DNA of 64,000 nt. Origin: Serinus canaria (taxonomy: Eukaryota > Chordata > Aves > Passeriformes > Fringillidae). The translations under genes were made by a program, and so were the position numbers. This document shows, piece by piece, positions 31,685 through 42,528 of this stretch; position 1 is the first letter of the stretch; every line of letters begins with the position of its first letter. Below the pieces are notes generated by a model, which searched no databases, had not been told where the DNA came from, and saw nothing but the letters and a program-made list of their open reading frames with translations. The stretch is from positions 4,359,234-4,423,233 of the forward strand of contig NC_066337.1 in NCBI RefSeq assembly GCF_022539315.1, in the 5' to 3' direction.

Positions 31685-32140
31685 GTGCTGTGCCCAGCTC
31701 TGGTGCCCCCAGTGAAAGGAGAACATGGAAGTGCTGGAGCAAGGCCATGAAGGATGAGAGAGCTGGGGCTGCTCAGCCTGGAGAAGGTTTAGTGGAGACC
31801 TCCCAGCACCTTCCAACATCTGGAGGGTGCCCAAGGAAGCAGGAGAGGGATTCTGTGACAGGACAAAGGGGAGTGGGGTCAAACTGAACTTTGGGGCAGA
31901 TATTGGGAATTAGGAATTGCTCCTCTGGCACAGGGTGCCCAGAGCAGCTGGGGCTGCCCCTGGATGCCAGGCCAGGCTGGAGGGACCTTTTCTAGTGGAG
32001 GCTGTCCCTGCCTGTGGCAGGGGTGGAATGAGATGAGCTTTAGGTGGAATGAGATGAGCTTTAGGTGGAATGAGATGAGTTTTAGGTGGAATGAGATGAG
32101 TTTTAGGCTCCTTTCTAACCCAAACCATTCTGGGGCTCCA
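31685..32140 (+). mobile_element. CR1 LINE, right part
   Basis: The sequence resumes with TGCCCAGCTCTGGTGCCCCC, then GAGAGAGCTGGGGCTGCTCA, GCCTGGAGAAGG, GGACAAAGGGG, GGGTGCCCAGAGCAGC, TAGTGGAGGCTGTCCCTGCC and CTAACCCAAACCATTCTGGG. The order and wording are those of an avian CR1 3' region with several internal deletions. Just before the terminus it contains a 21-bp tandem expansion. Confidence 0.92.
32022..32105. repeat. 21-bp tandem repeat grown inside the CR1 tail
   Basis: Four exact-length units of GGTGGAATGAGATGAGCTTT plus A (the last two with GTTTTA) occupy the place where CR1 normally has one GGTTGGAACTAGATGATCTT plus TAAGG. 21 bp keeps frame, so it reads as a seven-residue repeat, without coding significance. 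Confidence 0.95.
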
Positions 32141-33346
32141 TGGAGCTGTCACCTCTCTGGTGACCTCCCTTTTGTACTTTGGGGTGCTTCATTTCCCAAC
32201 ACCCCACCCAGCCATTTCTGGAGGTGCTGGAGCCCCAGAATGCTCAGTTAAGGATCAGGGTAATGAAATGTGCACTCAGCTGTCCTGCCAGCTTCACCTC
32301 TCCTGTGGCTGCTGTGGATTTTCCCTGACAAACTCTGGGAAATCAATGCAGAAATGGCTGAAAGCTGTGGGAGAAGGAGCCTGTGAGGCACACAGAGGTT
32401 CTCTCCTCGTGGGTCCCTCAAGCCCCTCTCTCTCTGCTGTGATCTCACCCCTCCAGCCTTGCAGGGGATCTCATCCCAAAAATCTAATGAGAAGTGACAA
32501 AAAAAAAAAAAAAAAAGAAAAAAAGAAAAAGAGAAAAAGTCTTTTACATCTGCTTTGAGGAAGTGACTGGAGTGCCAAGTGTGTTTAACCCAGATTTGAA
32601 TTCCCCTGCTGGGGGAGGGTTCCTGTGCCCAGGCAGAAGGCCCAGCAGGGTCATGCATCATTTACAACCCCGTGTTCCCAACCAGGGGCAGGGTGGGGGC
32701 GGCTGGGAGTGGAAATGCAGCTTCAGAACCCTCAGCTCAGCAGGAGCCCCTGTTCTGAGCAGGGCCAGAGCCCAGCTGATGAACAGCTTCTGGCAAGGCC
32801 AGCAGGGCTTGGTTCCCTCTTGCTGCCTGCTGGCACGACAGGGAAAGTGTCCTTTCCATGGCAAGGGACAGCTGCTGGCTGCCTGTCCCCTGGGAGCAGC
32901 TCCCAAGCCACACCTGGAGGACTCTGATGGGTTTTGGGGTCCCCTGGAGCCACCCAACAGGTCAAATGTCCCTCTGTGGGATGAGCTGGTCCCTGCTGAG
33001 CTCCTGTTTGTCTGTGAGGGGGGTGGCTGCTGCTCAGGGTAAAAATCTTCTAATTCTGGGTTATTTTAAAGATTTGAGGCTAGGGGGGAGCAGCAGCACC
33101 AGCAGGAGTCTGGAGAGGGTGTGGAGAGCCAGACTGGGGCTGCTGGAGCTGGGAATGTGCTGAGCATCCCAGGGGATCCCTGGAACCAGGTTTGTCATGG
33201 TCCTGAGTGGGGAAAGTGCCAGAGGGATCTGCTGTGTGCTCCTGTGAGGGGATCCCAGAGCCCTCCTCAGCTGAGGCATGGCTCTGATGCACTTTTGGAG
33301 TAGGAGTTGGATTTTGGGAGCCTTGAGCTTTTAGAGCCACTTGAAT
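32141..33346. other. Unique non-coding sequence
   Basis: About 1.2 kb. An A run with G interruptions lies at 32499-32538, directly after GTGAC. Plus frames of 100-180 codons cross it with no domain and with competing minus frames. Confidence 0.4.
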
Positions 33347-33892
33347 GAGCTGTGGGACCCCTTGTTTCTGTGGGATCCTTTGTTCCTGTGGGATCCCTTG
33401 TTCCTGTGGGATCCACTGTTCCTGTGGGATTCCTGTGGGATCCCCTGTTCTGTGGGATCCCCTGTTCTGTGGGATCCCTTGTTCCTGTGGGATCCCTTGT
33501 TCCTGTGGAATCTTTTGTTCTTGGGGGATCCCTTGTTCCTGTGGGATCTCTTGTTCTTGTTGGATCACCTGTTTCTGTGGGATCCTTTGTTTTTGTGGGC
33601 TCCCTTGTTCTTGTGCCATCCCTCATTTCTGTGGGATCCCTTGTTCCTTTGGGATCCCTTGTTCCTCTGGGATCCCCTGTTCTGTGGGATCTCTTGTTCC
33701 TCTGGGATCCCTTGTTCCTGTGGGATCCCCTGTTCTGTGGGATCTCTTGTTCCTCTGGGATCCCTTGTTCCTGTGGGATCCCCTGTTCTGTGGGATCTCT
33801 TGTTCCTCTGGGATCCCTTGTTCCTGTGGGATCCCCTGTTCTGTGGGATCCCCTGTTCTGTGGGATCCCCTGTTCTTGTGGGATCCCAGCAG
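33347..33892. repeat. 19-bp minisatellite, ~28 copies
   Basis: Units read GGGATCCCTTGTTCCTGTG (19 bp) with an 18-bp variant GGGATCCCCTGTTCTGTG and a CTCTGGGATC variant. Most carry GGATCC. Near the 3' end a three-unit block (CTGTTCTGTG, TTGTTCCTCTG, TTGTTCCTGTG) is itself repeated three times, a higher-order repeat of about 57 bp. Open frames of 180-280 codons on both strands are repeat translations. Confidence 0.95.
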
Positions 33893-34721
33893 GATTTCTC
33901 CTGGACAATCTGCCTTTGTCTCCCAGAAGAGATTTTCTCATTGCCTCTGCTTTGAGAGCATCAGCTGGCAGGGAGGGAAAGCACCCTGTGGAAATAATTT
34001 CAGGACAGGGACAAGCACAGAATCCTGATGGAGCTGCTCAGGGTGGTGTCTGTGGGAAGGGCTGCACATCCTCACTTCTCCAAGATCCACTTCCAACACA
34101 GGCAAGATCCCATTTCTGCTTCAATTTAGGCAAAAAAAAAAAAAAACCAAACCGAAACAAACCAACCCAACAGATTACCAGAAATCTGGTAAGATAAAAT
34201 TAAAAAAAAAAAAGAGAAAAAAACAAATTATCAGGGGTGGAATTCACCTGCTTGCAGCAGTTCCACAAGAACTCTGCAGAGCACATGCCTTGTTTTATAG
34301 GAATGCACAAACCAGGAAATTTGATGTCCTAAAAGTTGTTTTTCTTTTGGGATTGATGCCAGCAAAGGCACGTTTCCCTTCACCCCCTTTCTGCTGGTAG
34401 ACAGCACAAGCAGATGTGCACGGGGTGAGTTTTTCAGGTTTTTTATCCCCCCAAAATAATCTAAATACGCATCAGCCGGCTGGGAGAAGGGAAGAGCCGC
34501 TCTGGGGCAGGGCTGGGGAGCCGCAGCCACGGGAGGTCAGTGTTGCACTGTGGAAATGGCAGGGAAAAGTCAGAGTGGCCTTGGAGGAAAACTTGACCCG
34601 GGAGGGAGGTTAATTCCTGCCGGGCACCTGGGGGCAGTTTGGGAGCTGTGCTCGGCAGGGCTGGCGGAGGATGGGATGCTGGGAGGAGCGGGGATGTGTC
34701 CCAGGTGGGGAAGGAGAAGGA
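33893..34721. other. Unique non-coding sequence
   Basis: About 830 bp. A runs at 34132-34145 and 34201-34221 are interrupted by ACC and GAG. No body of a retroposon and no exon recognised. Confidence 0.4.
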
Positions 34722-35395
34722 GAAAAGGAGCGCGGTGTGGATTTTGGGGGAAGGAAAAGGAGAAAAGGAGGGCAGTGTGGATTTTGGGAAGGAAAATGGC
34801 AAAAGGGGCATGGTGTGGATTTTTGGGGAGGGGACAAAAAGAGCACGGTGTGGATTTGGGGAAGGAAAAGGGCAAAAGGAGCATGGTGTGGATTTTGGGA
34901 AGGAAAAGGAGAAAAAAGAGCACAGTGTGGATTTTGGGAAGGAAAAGGAGAAAAGGAGCATGGTGTGGATTTTGGGAAGGAAAAGAGCACATTGTGGATT
35001 TTTGGGGAAGGAAAAGGGCAAAAGAGCATGTGGATTTTTGGGGAAGGAAAAGTTGAAAAGGAGCATAGTGTGGATTTTGGGAAGGAAAAGGGCACATTGT
35101 GGATTTTGGGAAGGAAAAGGGCACATTGTGGATTTGGGGAAGGAAAAGGGCAAGAGGAGCACAGTGTGGGTTTTTGGGGAAGGGCAAAATGAGCATGGTG
35201 TGGATTTTTGGGGAAGGAAAAGGAGAAAAAGAGGGAAGTGTGGATTTTGGGAAGGAAAAGAGCACATTGTGGATTTTGAGAAGGAGAAGGGTAAAAGGAC
35301 CACAGTGTGGGTTTTGGGAAGGAGAAGGGTAAAAGGATCACAGTGTGGGTTTTGGGAAGGAGAGGGGCAAGAGGACCACAGTGTGGGTTTCACGC
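34722..35395. repeat. ~37-bp minisatellite, ~18 copies, purine-rich
   Basis: Units read GTGTGGATTTTGGGAAGGAA, then AAGGAGAAAAGGAGCA, varying from 27 to 39 bp by loss of the GAGAAAAGGAG part. Strong purine bias on plus. The longest open frame of the window (383 codons, minus, 34461-35612) crosses this array. At least three other frames are also open here, so it is not evidence of a gene. Confidence 0.95.
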
Positions 35396-37106
35396 CTTGG
35401 GGAGCTGGGAGCAGAGCCTCGATGGCTCTGAGCTGGGGTGGCCCTCGAGCTGCAGGCTCTCCCCTCCCCGTGCCAGCCCTGCTTTTGTCCCAGTGTCCCC
35501 CTGGAGCTGTTTGCTGCAGGAACTCCACCTCTCCACCTCTCCACCCCACCAGCAGCGTCCCCGCGGCCGTGGCGGGTGGGTGGCTCGCCGGCAGCTCCGC
35601 TCCACTTATCAAGGCTTGAAAAGCCCTTCCATGGCTGATCCCAACCCCTCCTCCCAGGATTCTCCTCCCAGGGTGGTCCGGGGGCAGGTTGGAGCAGGAG
35701 GCGTGAGGGATGCTCGCAGGGCTGCTGCCGGGGCTGGCTGCTGAAAGGGGATTTGCATTCCAGGAGATTCCAGGGGCTCTGTCCAGCCACTCTCTTCCCT
35801 CAGGGCTCTGAAATATGTTTTAAGGCCCATTCCCAGGGAGCTCTGGCAGCTGTTTGATGTGGTGGCAGCGCTTTTAGAGAATGGCTGGGCCGGTGACAGA
35901 AGTGAAACTCGAATATTCTCCAGTAGGCTCTGCGGTTCCTTCATTAAAAACAGACAGATAAACAAACAAATTACAGCCCATTATGAGCATGTCCTTCAGT
36001 TCCTCTTCAAACAGCTTTTTGCTGTTTTAAAAAGCCTTAAATAAGGACACAGCCTCCCCAGTCTTGGCCATAAACCGTTGGCTTTCAGCTTTCCCTGTGC
36101 CTCTGGATCCGTTGTCTTTGCTGTCTTGGAAGTGTCTGATGTGAGCTTTTAATTCGTTTGGCTTTTCCTGGTGAGAGGCTTCAGAACAAGATTCCTTGTG
36201 TGCAGCCTTTGATGTTGCACCACAAAGAATCTCCCCCTTTTTTTCCAAATGCTCTGCTGAACCCCCATTAAAAACAAAACAAAACAAAAAAAAAAGAAGG
36301 GTTTCCCGTAGGCAGGATGGGAGGAAGTGGGGTGAGCCATGGAAATGGTTTTTGTGTCCCTCACAAAGGCCCCAGTGCTACGGTGATGGGCTCAGCCAAA
36401 AGAGCTGTGCTCATTTGGGCAGGGCTGGGCTGAGTTGTCTCTGCAGGCTTGGAAGCATCACGTGAAACACGCTGGGAAAATCCAGCCAGGATTCTTCCTC
36501 CTCCAGAAGTGGAGGAAGGACCTGGTTTGCTTCCTCTGACACTTGGTGGCTTCTGCCTTATTGGCACTGAGCTCCTGGAGTCGGGACCCTGCTGCCCCCT
36601 CCCATCTCTGCTCCTGGGCACCTGGGCTTGCTCCTGCTCCTGAGGCGGAGGGAGAACAATCTGCACCACACACTGGAACACAGCTCTGCACCTTCCCACC
36701 CTGTGCTGTGCCTTGGGCTGGCTGAGGGGCTTTGGGACTGCTTTGTTTGGGCCCCTGCTCAAACAGGGGACTCTGAGATTGAGCCCAGAGCAGGTGCCGT
36801 GGGTGAACCCTCAGCCTGGTTAAAGGGCTTTGTTCCAAGTGTGCTCTGCAGAGGAGAAACCTAAGCACTGACCCTTTTCAGGAGCATCTGATGCGTGCAC
36901 CGTGATTAGAAAGAGTAGGGGAAGTTAAAAATAACCTGTGGAGGAGGCATTCTAATGAGCAATTATCATTCCTCTCCATTGACTTTTTGCAGCAAGACTC
37001 TCCATGTGTTTAGTCTTCTCCAAAGAACATGCCAGATGTTAGAGTGAGTGACTTGTTAAGTCCCTGAATTCTATTCTCACTGGTGCTCTGAAGCATTGTC
37101 AGGTTC
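35396..37106. other. Unique non-coding sequence
   Basis: About 1.7 kb without arrays. A short AAAAC run lies at 36269-36296. The patch 36900-37080 is AT-rich and non-repetitive, as conserved non-coding DNA often is. No exon supported. Confidence 0.4.
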
Positions 37107-37142
37107 TTTTTTTTTTTTTTTCCTTTTTTATTTTTTTTTTTG
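37107..37142. repeat. Poly(T) tract
   Basis: T runs of about 16 and 10 bases separated by CC and A. Possible tail of a minus-strand retroposon, with no recognisable body. Confidence 0.85.
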
Positions 37143-40040
37143 TAACTATTAAAATAATTGGGCCCTGAACATTCTGACCTGATAACGCAAAAGAATCTTG
37201 GCTGGCTTTCCTAAGGGTCAGGATTTGTGAATAGAAAACTTGGGGAGGGTTTGCCAGAACAAAGAAATGTTTCTGCATGCAAAGATCTTCAGTAAGTTAA
37301 TCTGAGGTGGAATCATCTGGCTTCAGAAATCATGCCTCCTGGCAAAACCTGACTTTTGCATTTCAACATCCTGAACTTTATTCTCCAAGGAAGCTTTTGT
37401 GCTTGTGGGGCTGTGCTTTTCTCCCTCTTCAGAAATGATTGACGACGAGGCCGATTCCACCTTTGCAAAATTTTCATCTGGGGGGGAAAGCGAGGAGGAA
37501 AAGCAAAGGTCCCTTCACAAAGCCCCCAGAGCCCTTGGCCAGCCCCGTTCCCTGGCAGGAATCTTAATTGGATTAAAATCCAAATCTGTATATTGTGATT
37601 TTGCATGCCATGGATCCCACCCTCTTGTTTTTAGGCGCATTGGCCAAACTCAATGAAGTGCACGGTCAATGTTTGAGCTCTGCCTTTGGTGTCCCTCGGT
37701 TGGAGCTCATTAAGCATTCGGGGAATAATAATTCTGGGACTTGAACTTTGATCTGAGGAATCTGGGAAAAGAAAGGGCCGGAAATTGCAGCAGCCTGATT
37801 AGCTACCCCAAGTTGATCAACTTTTCTGCCAGATGCAGGCAGAGCTCCCAGAGGCGCCGAGACAATGGCGGGGGTGAGGCAGAGCCGTGTTGTGTCTGCG
37901 CTCCCATCACATCCCATCACTGTCTCCCGTGCAGATGGCACTTTGAGCCACCCCCCAGCCAGCCTGAGCCTTTCTCCAAAATATCTATTTGGCAAAAAAT
38001 AATTAATTAATAATAATTTGTTTGATTTTTTTTTTTTTTTTAACCTTAAGCGGTTGCTGGTTTTCACACATTTGGTTTTGTTAGGGCTGGAAGCATCAAA
38101 TTATCTTGAGAAAATATTCCCATCAGAGATGTGCCTGAGCTTTTCTTGAGCCTGACTCTGAATTTGTGGCTGTTTCAGTGGCACACTATGAATTAAAGTG
38201 AGGCCAAACTGGGCCAGGCTGTGGAGTTTTACATGGGCACTACTTTATTCCCCAGGAGGAAATTTAGATTGGGGTAAGAAACCTAAAATGCTGGGATGCA
38301 GATCAAGGCAGGGGTTGTCATGAATTTCCATTTTCCCCCAAAATATCAGGAGAATCTCATCTGGAATTCAAGCACATGCTGTGACAACCTAAACTGGATG
38401 AGGAACCAGATTGAGAGCTCTGCTGTGTCTGACTGGGGATTTTGTGACCTTGGCCACGGAGAAGTCCCAGCTGTAGCTGAGACAGGAGTGGGATGGAGCT
38501 GCTTCTCCCAGAGCAGAGCTGGAGACTTGGAAATCTCCCTTCTTGGAAAGGAGACATCCCTCGATAAAACCAGGAATATGGAGGCCAGAACCCCTCGATA
38601 AAACTGCAATACTGACCCCTCCCATCGCTGGAGAACCTTCCTGATTGTTTGGTTGTTGTTGCTTTTTCCCCAAACTTTTCCGTTTCAGTTTCTGTCAAGA
38701 GACGCATCAAATGTCTACCTCAATATCCAAGGGAAATAAATATCCACAAGCTCAGTGCCATGTTTCTGGAGGCTTGGCCAGCTGGCAAAGCAGGAATGGG
38801 ATGTGGAGCTTTTCCAGAAGGGCTTCTGATGAAGACAAATTTTTTTTTCTTATTCCTGCTAGAAATCAAATACTAAATATTGTAGTTGAAAACCCAAACG
38901 GTTTCGGTTCCAGCACTAAGACATCCTGGTGCCTGCAGTGCTGTTTGATCCCTCCTGGTCCCTCTCCTGTCCCAGGCTCGGGGGTGATGCAGTGCTCCTT
39001 CACATGGAAATGTGCTCAGGATGTTTTCCAGGAGGAAAATCGCTGTCAGAGCGAATAATATTGTTTGAAAGAAAGTTTCCTTTCCCAATGAAAAAAACCT
39101 ACTATGGTTTTGGCAGGCTCCCATCTGCCTCCCGTTGCAGACACTCCATGTTGTGGTTGTGTGTAGCATCAGGAGCTGCCTCGAATGTGATTTTGGAAAC
39201 TCTGTGTTGAGTGGCTGGGTCTCAGTTTTCATGGTGGAGAGGTGTCTCCTTGTCAGAGCGCCAAACGTTCTGTCACATTCCGTCTTTTCTGTCCCTATAT
39301 AAAGCTGAGCTTTGGTTCCAGGCTCGGTGACGGAGGAAGCTGACACTATTCCAACATGTTGTTCATATCCTGAAGTCTTTTAATTTCCCCTGGCTGCTGT
39401 TGCACCAGCACCATTTCACTGAATAAATTAATCACAACCCCAGATTTGTTGAATGTGAAGCCTCAAAAGCCAGGTTCCACTTGTGACTCGGAGAAAGCCG
39501 TTCCACTGGGGTGCTTTGTCATTATTTTTTCCCCCTCCGTGGGTGAAATGGTTACAAGAACCTCTGCTATTGTTGCTAGAAAAAAGTGGCTTCCTGTGAT
39601 AGAAAGTAATTTTTTCAAATAGGAAACATATGGCTGGTCCCTAACAACAAAGTCATATTCAGGTGCTGGTGGCATATGCCTCCAGCCCTGTCACAGGAAG
39701 CTATCTTGGAAATCTGGTGGCAGAGGCTGATCCACACTGATTTTCAGGAAGTGGGGTGTGGGGATGGAGTCTGAACCCGATATCAGACATAAATGCATTT
39801 ACATTTTTAATTTTGCAGGGGGTTCTCTGCAGTCCCTGCCTCAGGAGTCTCTGCAGTGCATCCCTTGTTGGCTGTGAGAAACCAACCCTGGCTGAGACCC
39901 GTGGTGCTCTTCAACACCCACCTGAGGAGTATAAAACCCCTCAAATATATAATTCCATGGTGAGAGCCCCTCTCAGGGTTTGGTGTCTCGCATGAGGAGT
40001 GACAGGAAAAGGGGCAATGGCTCCCAGCTGACACTCAGCA
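37143..40040. other. Unique non-coding sequence, array-free
   Basis: About 2.9 kb without tandem arrays or recognisable elements, apart from a T run at 38028-38042. A TATA-like TATATAAAG lies at 39296-39304, with no other promoter feature or downstream frame that I can support. Confidence 0.4.
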
Positions 40041-40149
40041 GGTTTAGGTTGGATTTTGGGGACAATAATGTTTATTGTGAGGGTGGTGAGGCCCTGGCAC
40101 TGGTTGCCCAGAGAAATTGGGCTGCCCCATCCCTGGAAGTGTTCCCTGC
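40041..40149 (+). mobile_element. CR1 LINE fragment
   Basis: GTTTAGGTTGGATTTTGGGG, then GTGAGGGTGGTGAGGCCCTG, GCACTGGTTGCCCAGAGAAA and GCCCCATCCCTGGAAGTGTT, matches the region of CR1 upstream of its 3' end. The terminus itself is missing, so the fragment is truncated on both sides. Confidence 0.9.
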
Positions 40150-41647
40150 CTCTTCCAAGGATTTTTGGGAGCTCCAAGAGCTGCTGGGGTCAATATTTAT
40201 TCTGAGTTACACTGCTTTTGTTTTGGTTCTCAACCTTAATACAGCCAGGGCTTGGACTGAGCCACAGCTGAGGATATTTTTACCCTCCATGACTGGAATT
40301 TTTGCCTCCAATAATTAATAATATTTCCCTTTGTTTCCTTTGTGAGCCAAGCTTCTTTTTCTCCTGGGTTCTGGCTGAAAATTTGAATTCTTACTGAAAA
40401 ATGAAAGTGTTGTTCATCATAGCTCAGATATTCAAGTCAGTTCTCAGCTCGAGCTTGGGCTGGTGGGGCTTTGCCATCCTGGATGGGGCAGAGCAAGCAG
40501 GGCTGGGTGGGAATCATTCACCTTGGGTGCCAAGCTGCCAAATTCACTTTTGGTTTGCTCTCCCTGCACAGAACCCCGTGTTTGGGGTTTTCCAGAGTGC
40601 TGCAAGCCCCCCTTTGCACCCTGCTTGCCTTCATTACTGCTCAGTCACCAATTAGTGCTCTCACACCTGCAGCTTCTTCCTCTGCAAGGCTTTAACCCTT
40701 TGGAGGGGCACAGCTGGAGAAATGTCAGAAAAAACATCTCAGGATTTGGGGTGACTTCTGTGTCAAGAAGGGACCTTTGGGTTTGTTTTCTCCCCACATT
40801 TCAGGAGCTGACAGCAGGAGTGATTTTTGTTTGGCAGCAAGCTCCGAGGAGGCCGACTCAGCATCAGCTTGCAGCATTAGGAAATAAATGGACGAGCAAA
40901 AATGCCAAGGTTTCCTAGTGGAGATCCTGAACCCTGGAGGAACCTTCTCCAGAGCTGCAGCAAGTGGCAAAGAGCCCCAAGAGCTGGGCAGGGTTGATGG
41001 AGTGCCTGCAACTCTGAGTCTCTGATAGTGCTGCAATAAAAGTGACAAATGGGGGAGAAGAGTGGGGCTGCTGGAAACTTAGCATGACTGAGGGAAAAAA
41101 AAGAAATGCACAGGGTAATTTATTGGCAATGAAGAACCATCAGCAGGAGAGAGGGAACTTAATTCAGCCTGGTTAATTAGGTATGGGACTGAAACCTTGG
41201 TCTTGCACAGCTCCAGCCACGGAGTCGCTGGGGCTCTCGGAGGACTCTGCAAAACCTTGAAATGAATTTTAATTGTTGGTTCCAGGCCCTGCCAGAACAA
41301 TAACCAGGAAACCCCTCCAGACAGGCCTGGGGTGGGGGTGCCACCATGATCAGCAGCTGCCAGAGCCTTCACCTGGGGCTTTGGAGTGTCCAGAGCTGTT
41401 TTAGCCCCGGGCTTTTAAAGGTTTTTGTGCTGTTTAAAAGGGCAGGGTGGGGTGGCACAGCCTTTGCTCATCTCCAGAGGTCCCTTGAACCTCTGTGCCC
41501 ACCCAGACCCTCAGCAACCCCCCAAAATTTGGAGGTTTAACACCCACCCTCCCCTCCCAGCTGCCTAAACACAGCACCCTGCTGCTGGCAAAGACACCTG
41601 GGCTCCTTCCCCAGGTCATTCTCCCTTCTCCCAAACCTCAGGAAGCC
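40150..41647. other. Unique non-coding sequence
   Basis: About 1.5 kb, no array. No gene recognised. Confidence 0.4.
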
Positions 41648-41868
41648 CTAAATCCAAATGGATACAGTGGGATGGAGAGGGAGAATGTGGTAAATCCAAA
41701 TGGGAGAGGGAGAATGTGGTAAATCCAAATGGGAGAGGGAGAATGTGGTAAATCCAAATGGATACAGTGGGATGGAGAGGGAGAATGTGGTAAATCCAAA
41801 TGGATATGGTGGGATGGAGAGGGAGAATGTGGTAAATCCAAATGGGTATGGTGGGATGGAGAGGGAGA
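41648..41868. repeat. Mixed 27/42-bp minisatellite
   Basis: Core GAGAGGGAGAATGTGGTAAA, then TCCAAATGG. Long units (42 bp) add ATACAGTGGGATG or ATATGGTGGGATG; short units (27 bp) lack it. The order is long, short, short, long, long, then decay. 42 and 27 are both multiples of 3. Confidence 0.95.
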
Positions 41869-42492
41869 CACAGCAGCACCATCCAGGAAAAATAAATAAA
41901 TAAATAAAAAAGATTCTGGGGGATGAAGCACAAAGAAGATGTTTTTATGGGCTGGGTGAGGCTGCTGTGCTCGGAAGGGAACCCGGCAGGCTGATAAAAG
42001 GATAATTTCATGTGATGTCATCCCAACACTCCACTGAGGCTCCAGGCAAAGCCAGTGTGGTCAGCTCGAGCCTGGGGGGAGCAGAGACGAGGAGGAGGAG
42101 GAGGAGGAGGAAGGGGCATCCCAGAACGGGAATGTTTTTACAAATAAAGGAACACCAGCAGCACAAGCCCGCTCAGGCTGTGCCGGGGAGAGCCGGGAGC
42201 TCGTCCTCCAGAAATGATTTGTTAGACAAGTCCAGCCGGGGCTGGGAGCAGGGGGAGGAGGCTGCGAGGAGCCTTGGAATGGCTTCAGGAATGACTGATG
42301 GGCTCCGCTGAACATTTCAGCCGACTACTGCCTTCTGCAAAGGGGGGGCTGAGCTGAGCCGAGCTGAGCTGAGCGGGGGAAGGGGGAGAAGTGAGAAAAG
42401 GCAAATGGAGAAAGGCTGGGCTGTCTGCTCTCCAGCATCGTGATATTTTATTTTTCACCGCTAAATGCAAAATTGATTTTTTTTTTTAATGC

Positions 42493-42494
<2 letters not shown>
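41869..42494. other. Unique sequence with short GAG and GCTGA runs
   Basis: About 630 bp. A GAGGAG triplet run lies at about 42089-42111 and a GCTGA pentamer run at about 42350-42374. Several CpG-containing stretches occur. No exon supported. Confidence 0.45.

Positions 42495-42525
<31 letters not shown>
42495..42525. repeat. Poly(A) tract
   Basis: About 28 consecutive A bases after a shorter T run and GCATT. Confidence 0.95.

Positions 42526-42528
<3 letters not shown>

Noticed and set aside
34461..35612. 383-codon minus-strand open frame, the longest in the window
   Set aside because: It crosses the ~37-bp array, where several frames on both strands are open, and has no non-repeat domain.
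37399..37656. Acidic N-terminus after an acceptor-like CTCCCTCTTCAG as a real exon
   Set aside because: Only 85 codons, no recognisable family, and an overlapping minus frame of similar length.
39296..39304. TATATAAAG as a promoter
   Set aside because: Isolated motif with no initiator context, CpG island or downstream coding frame that I can support.
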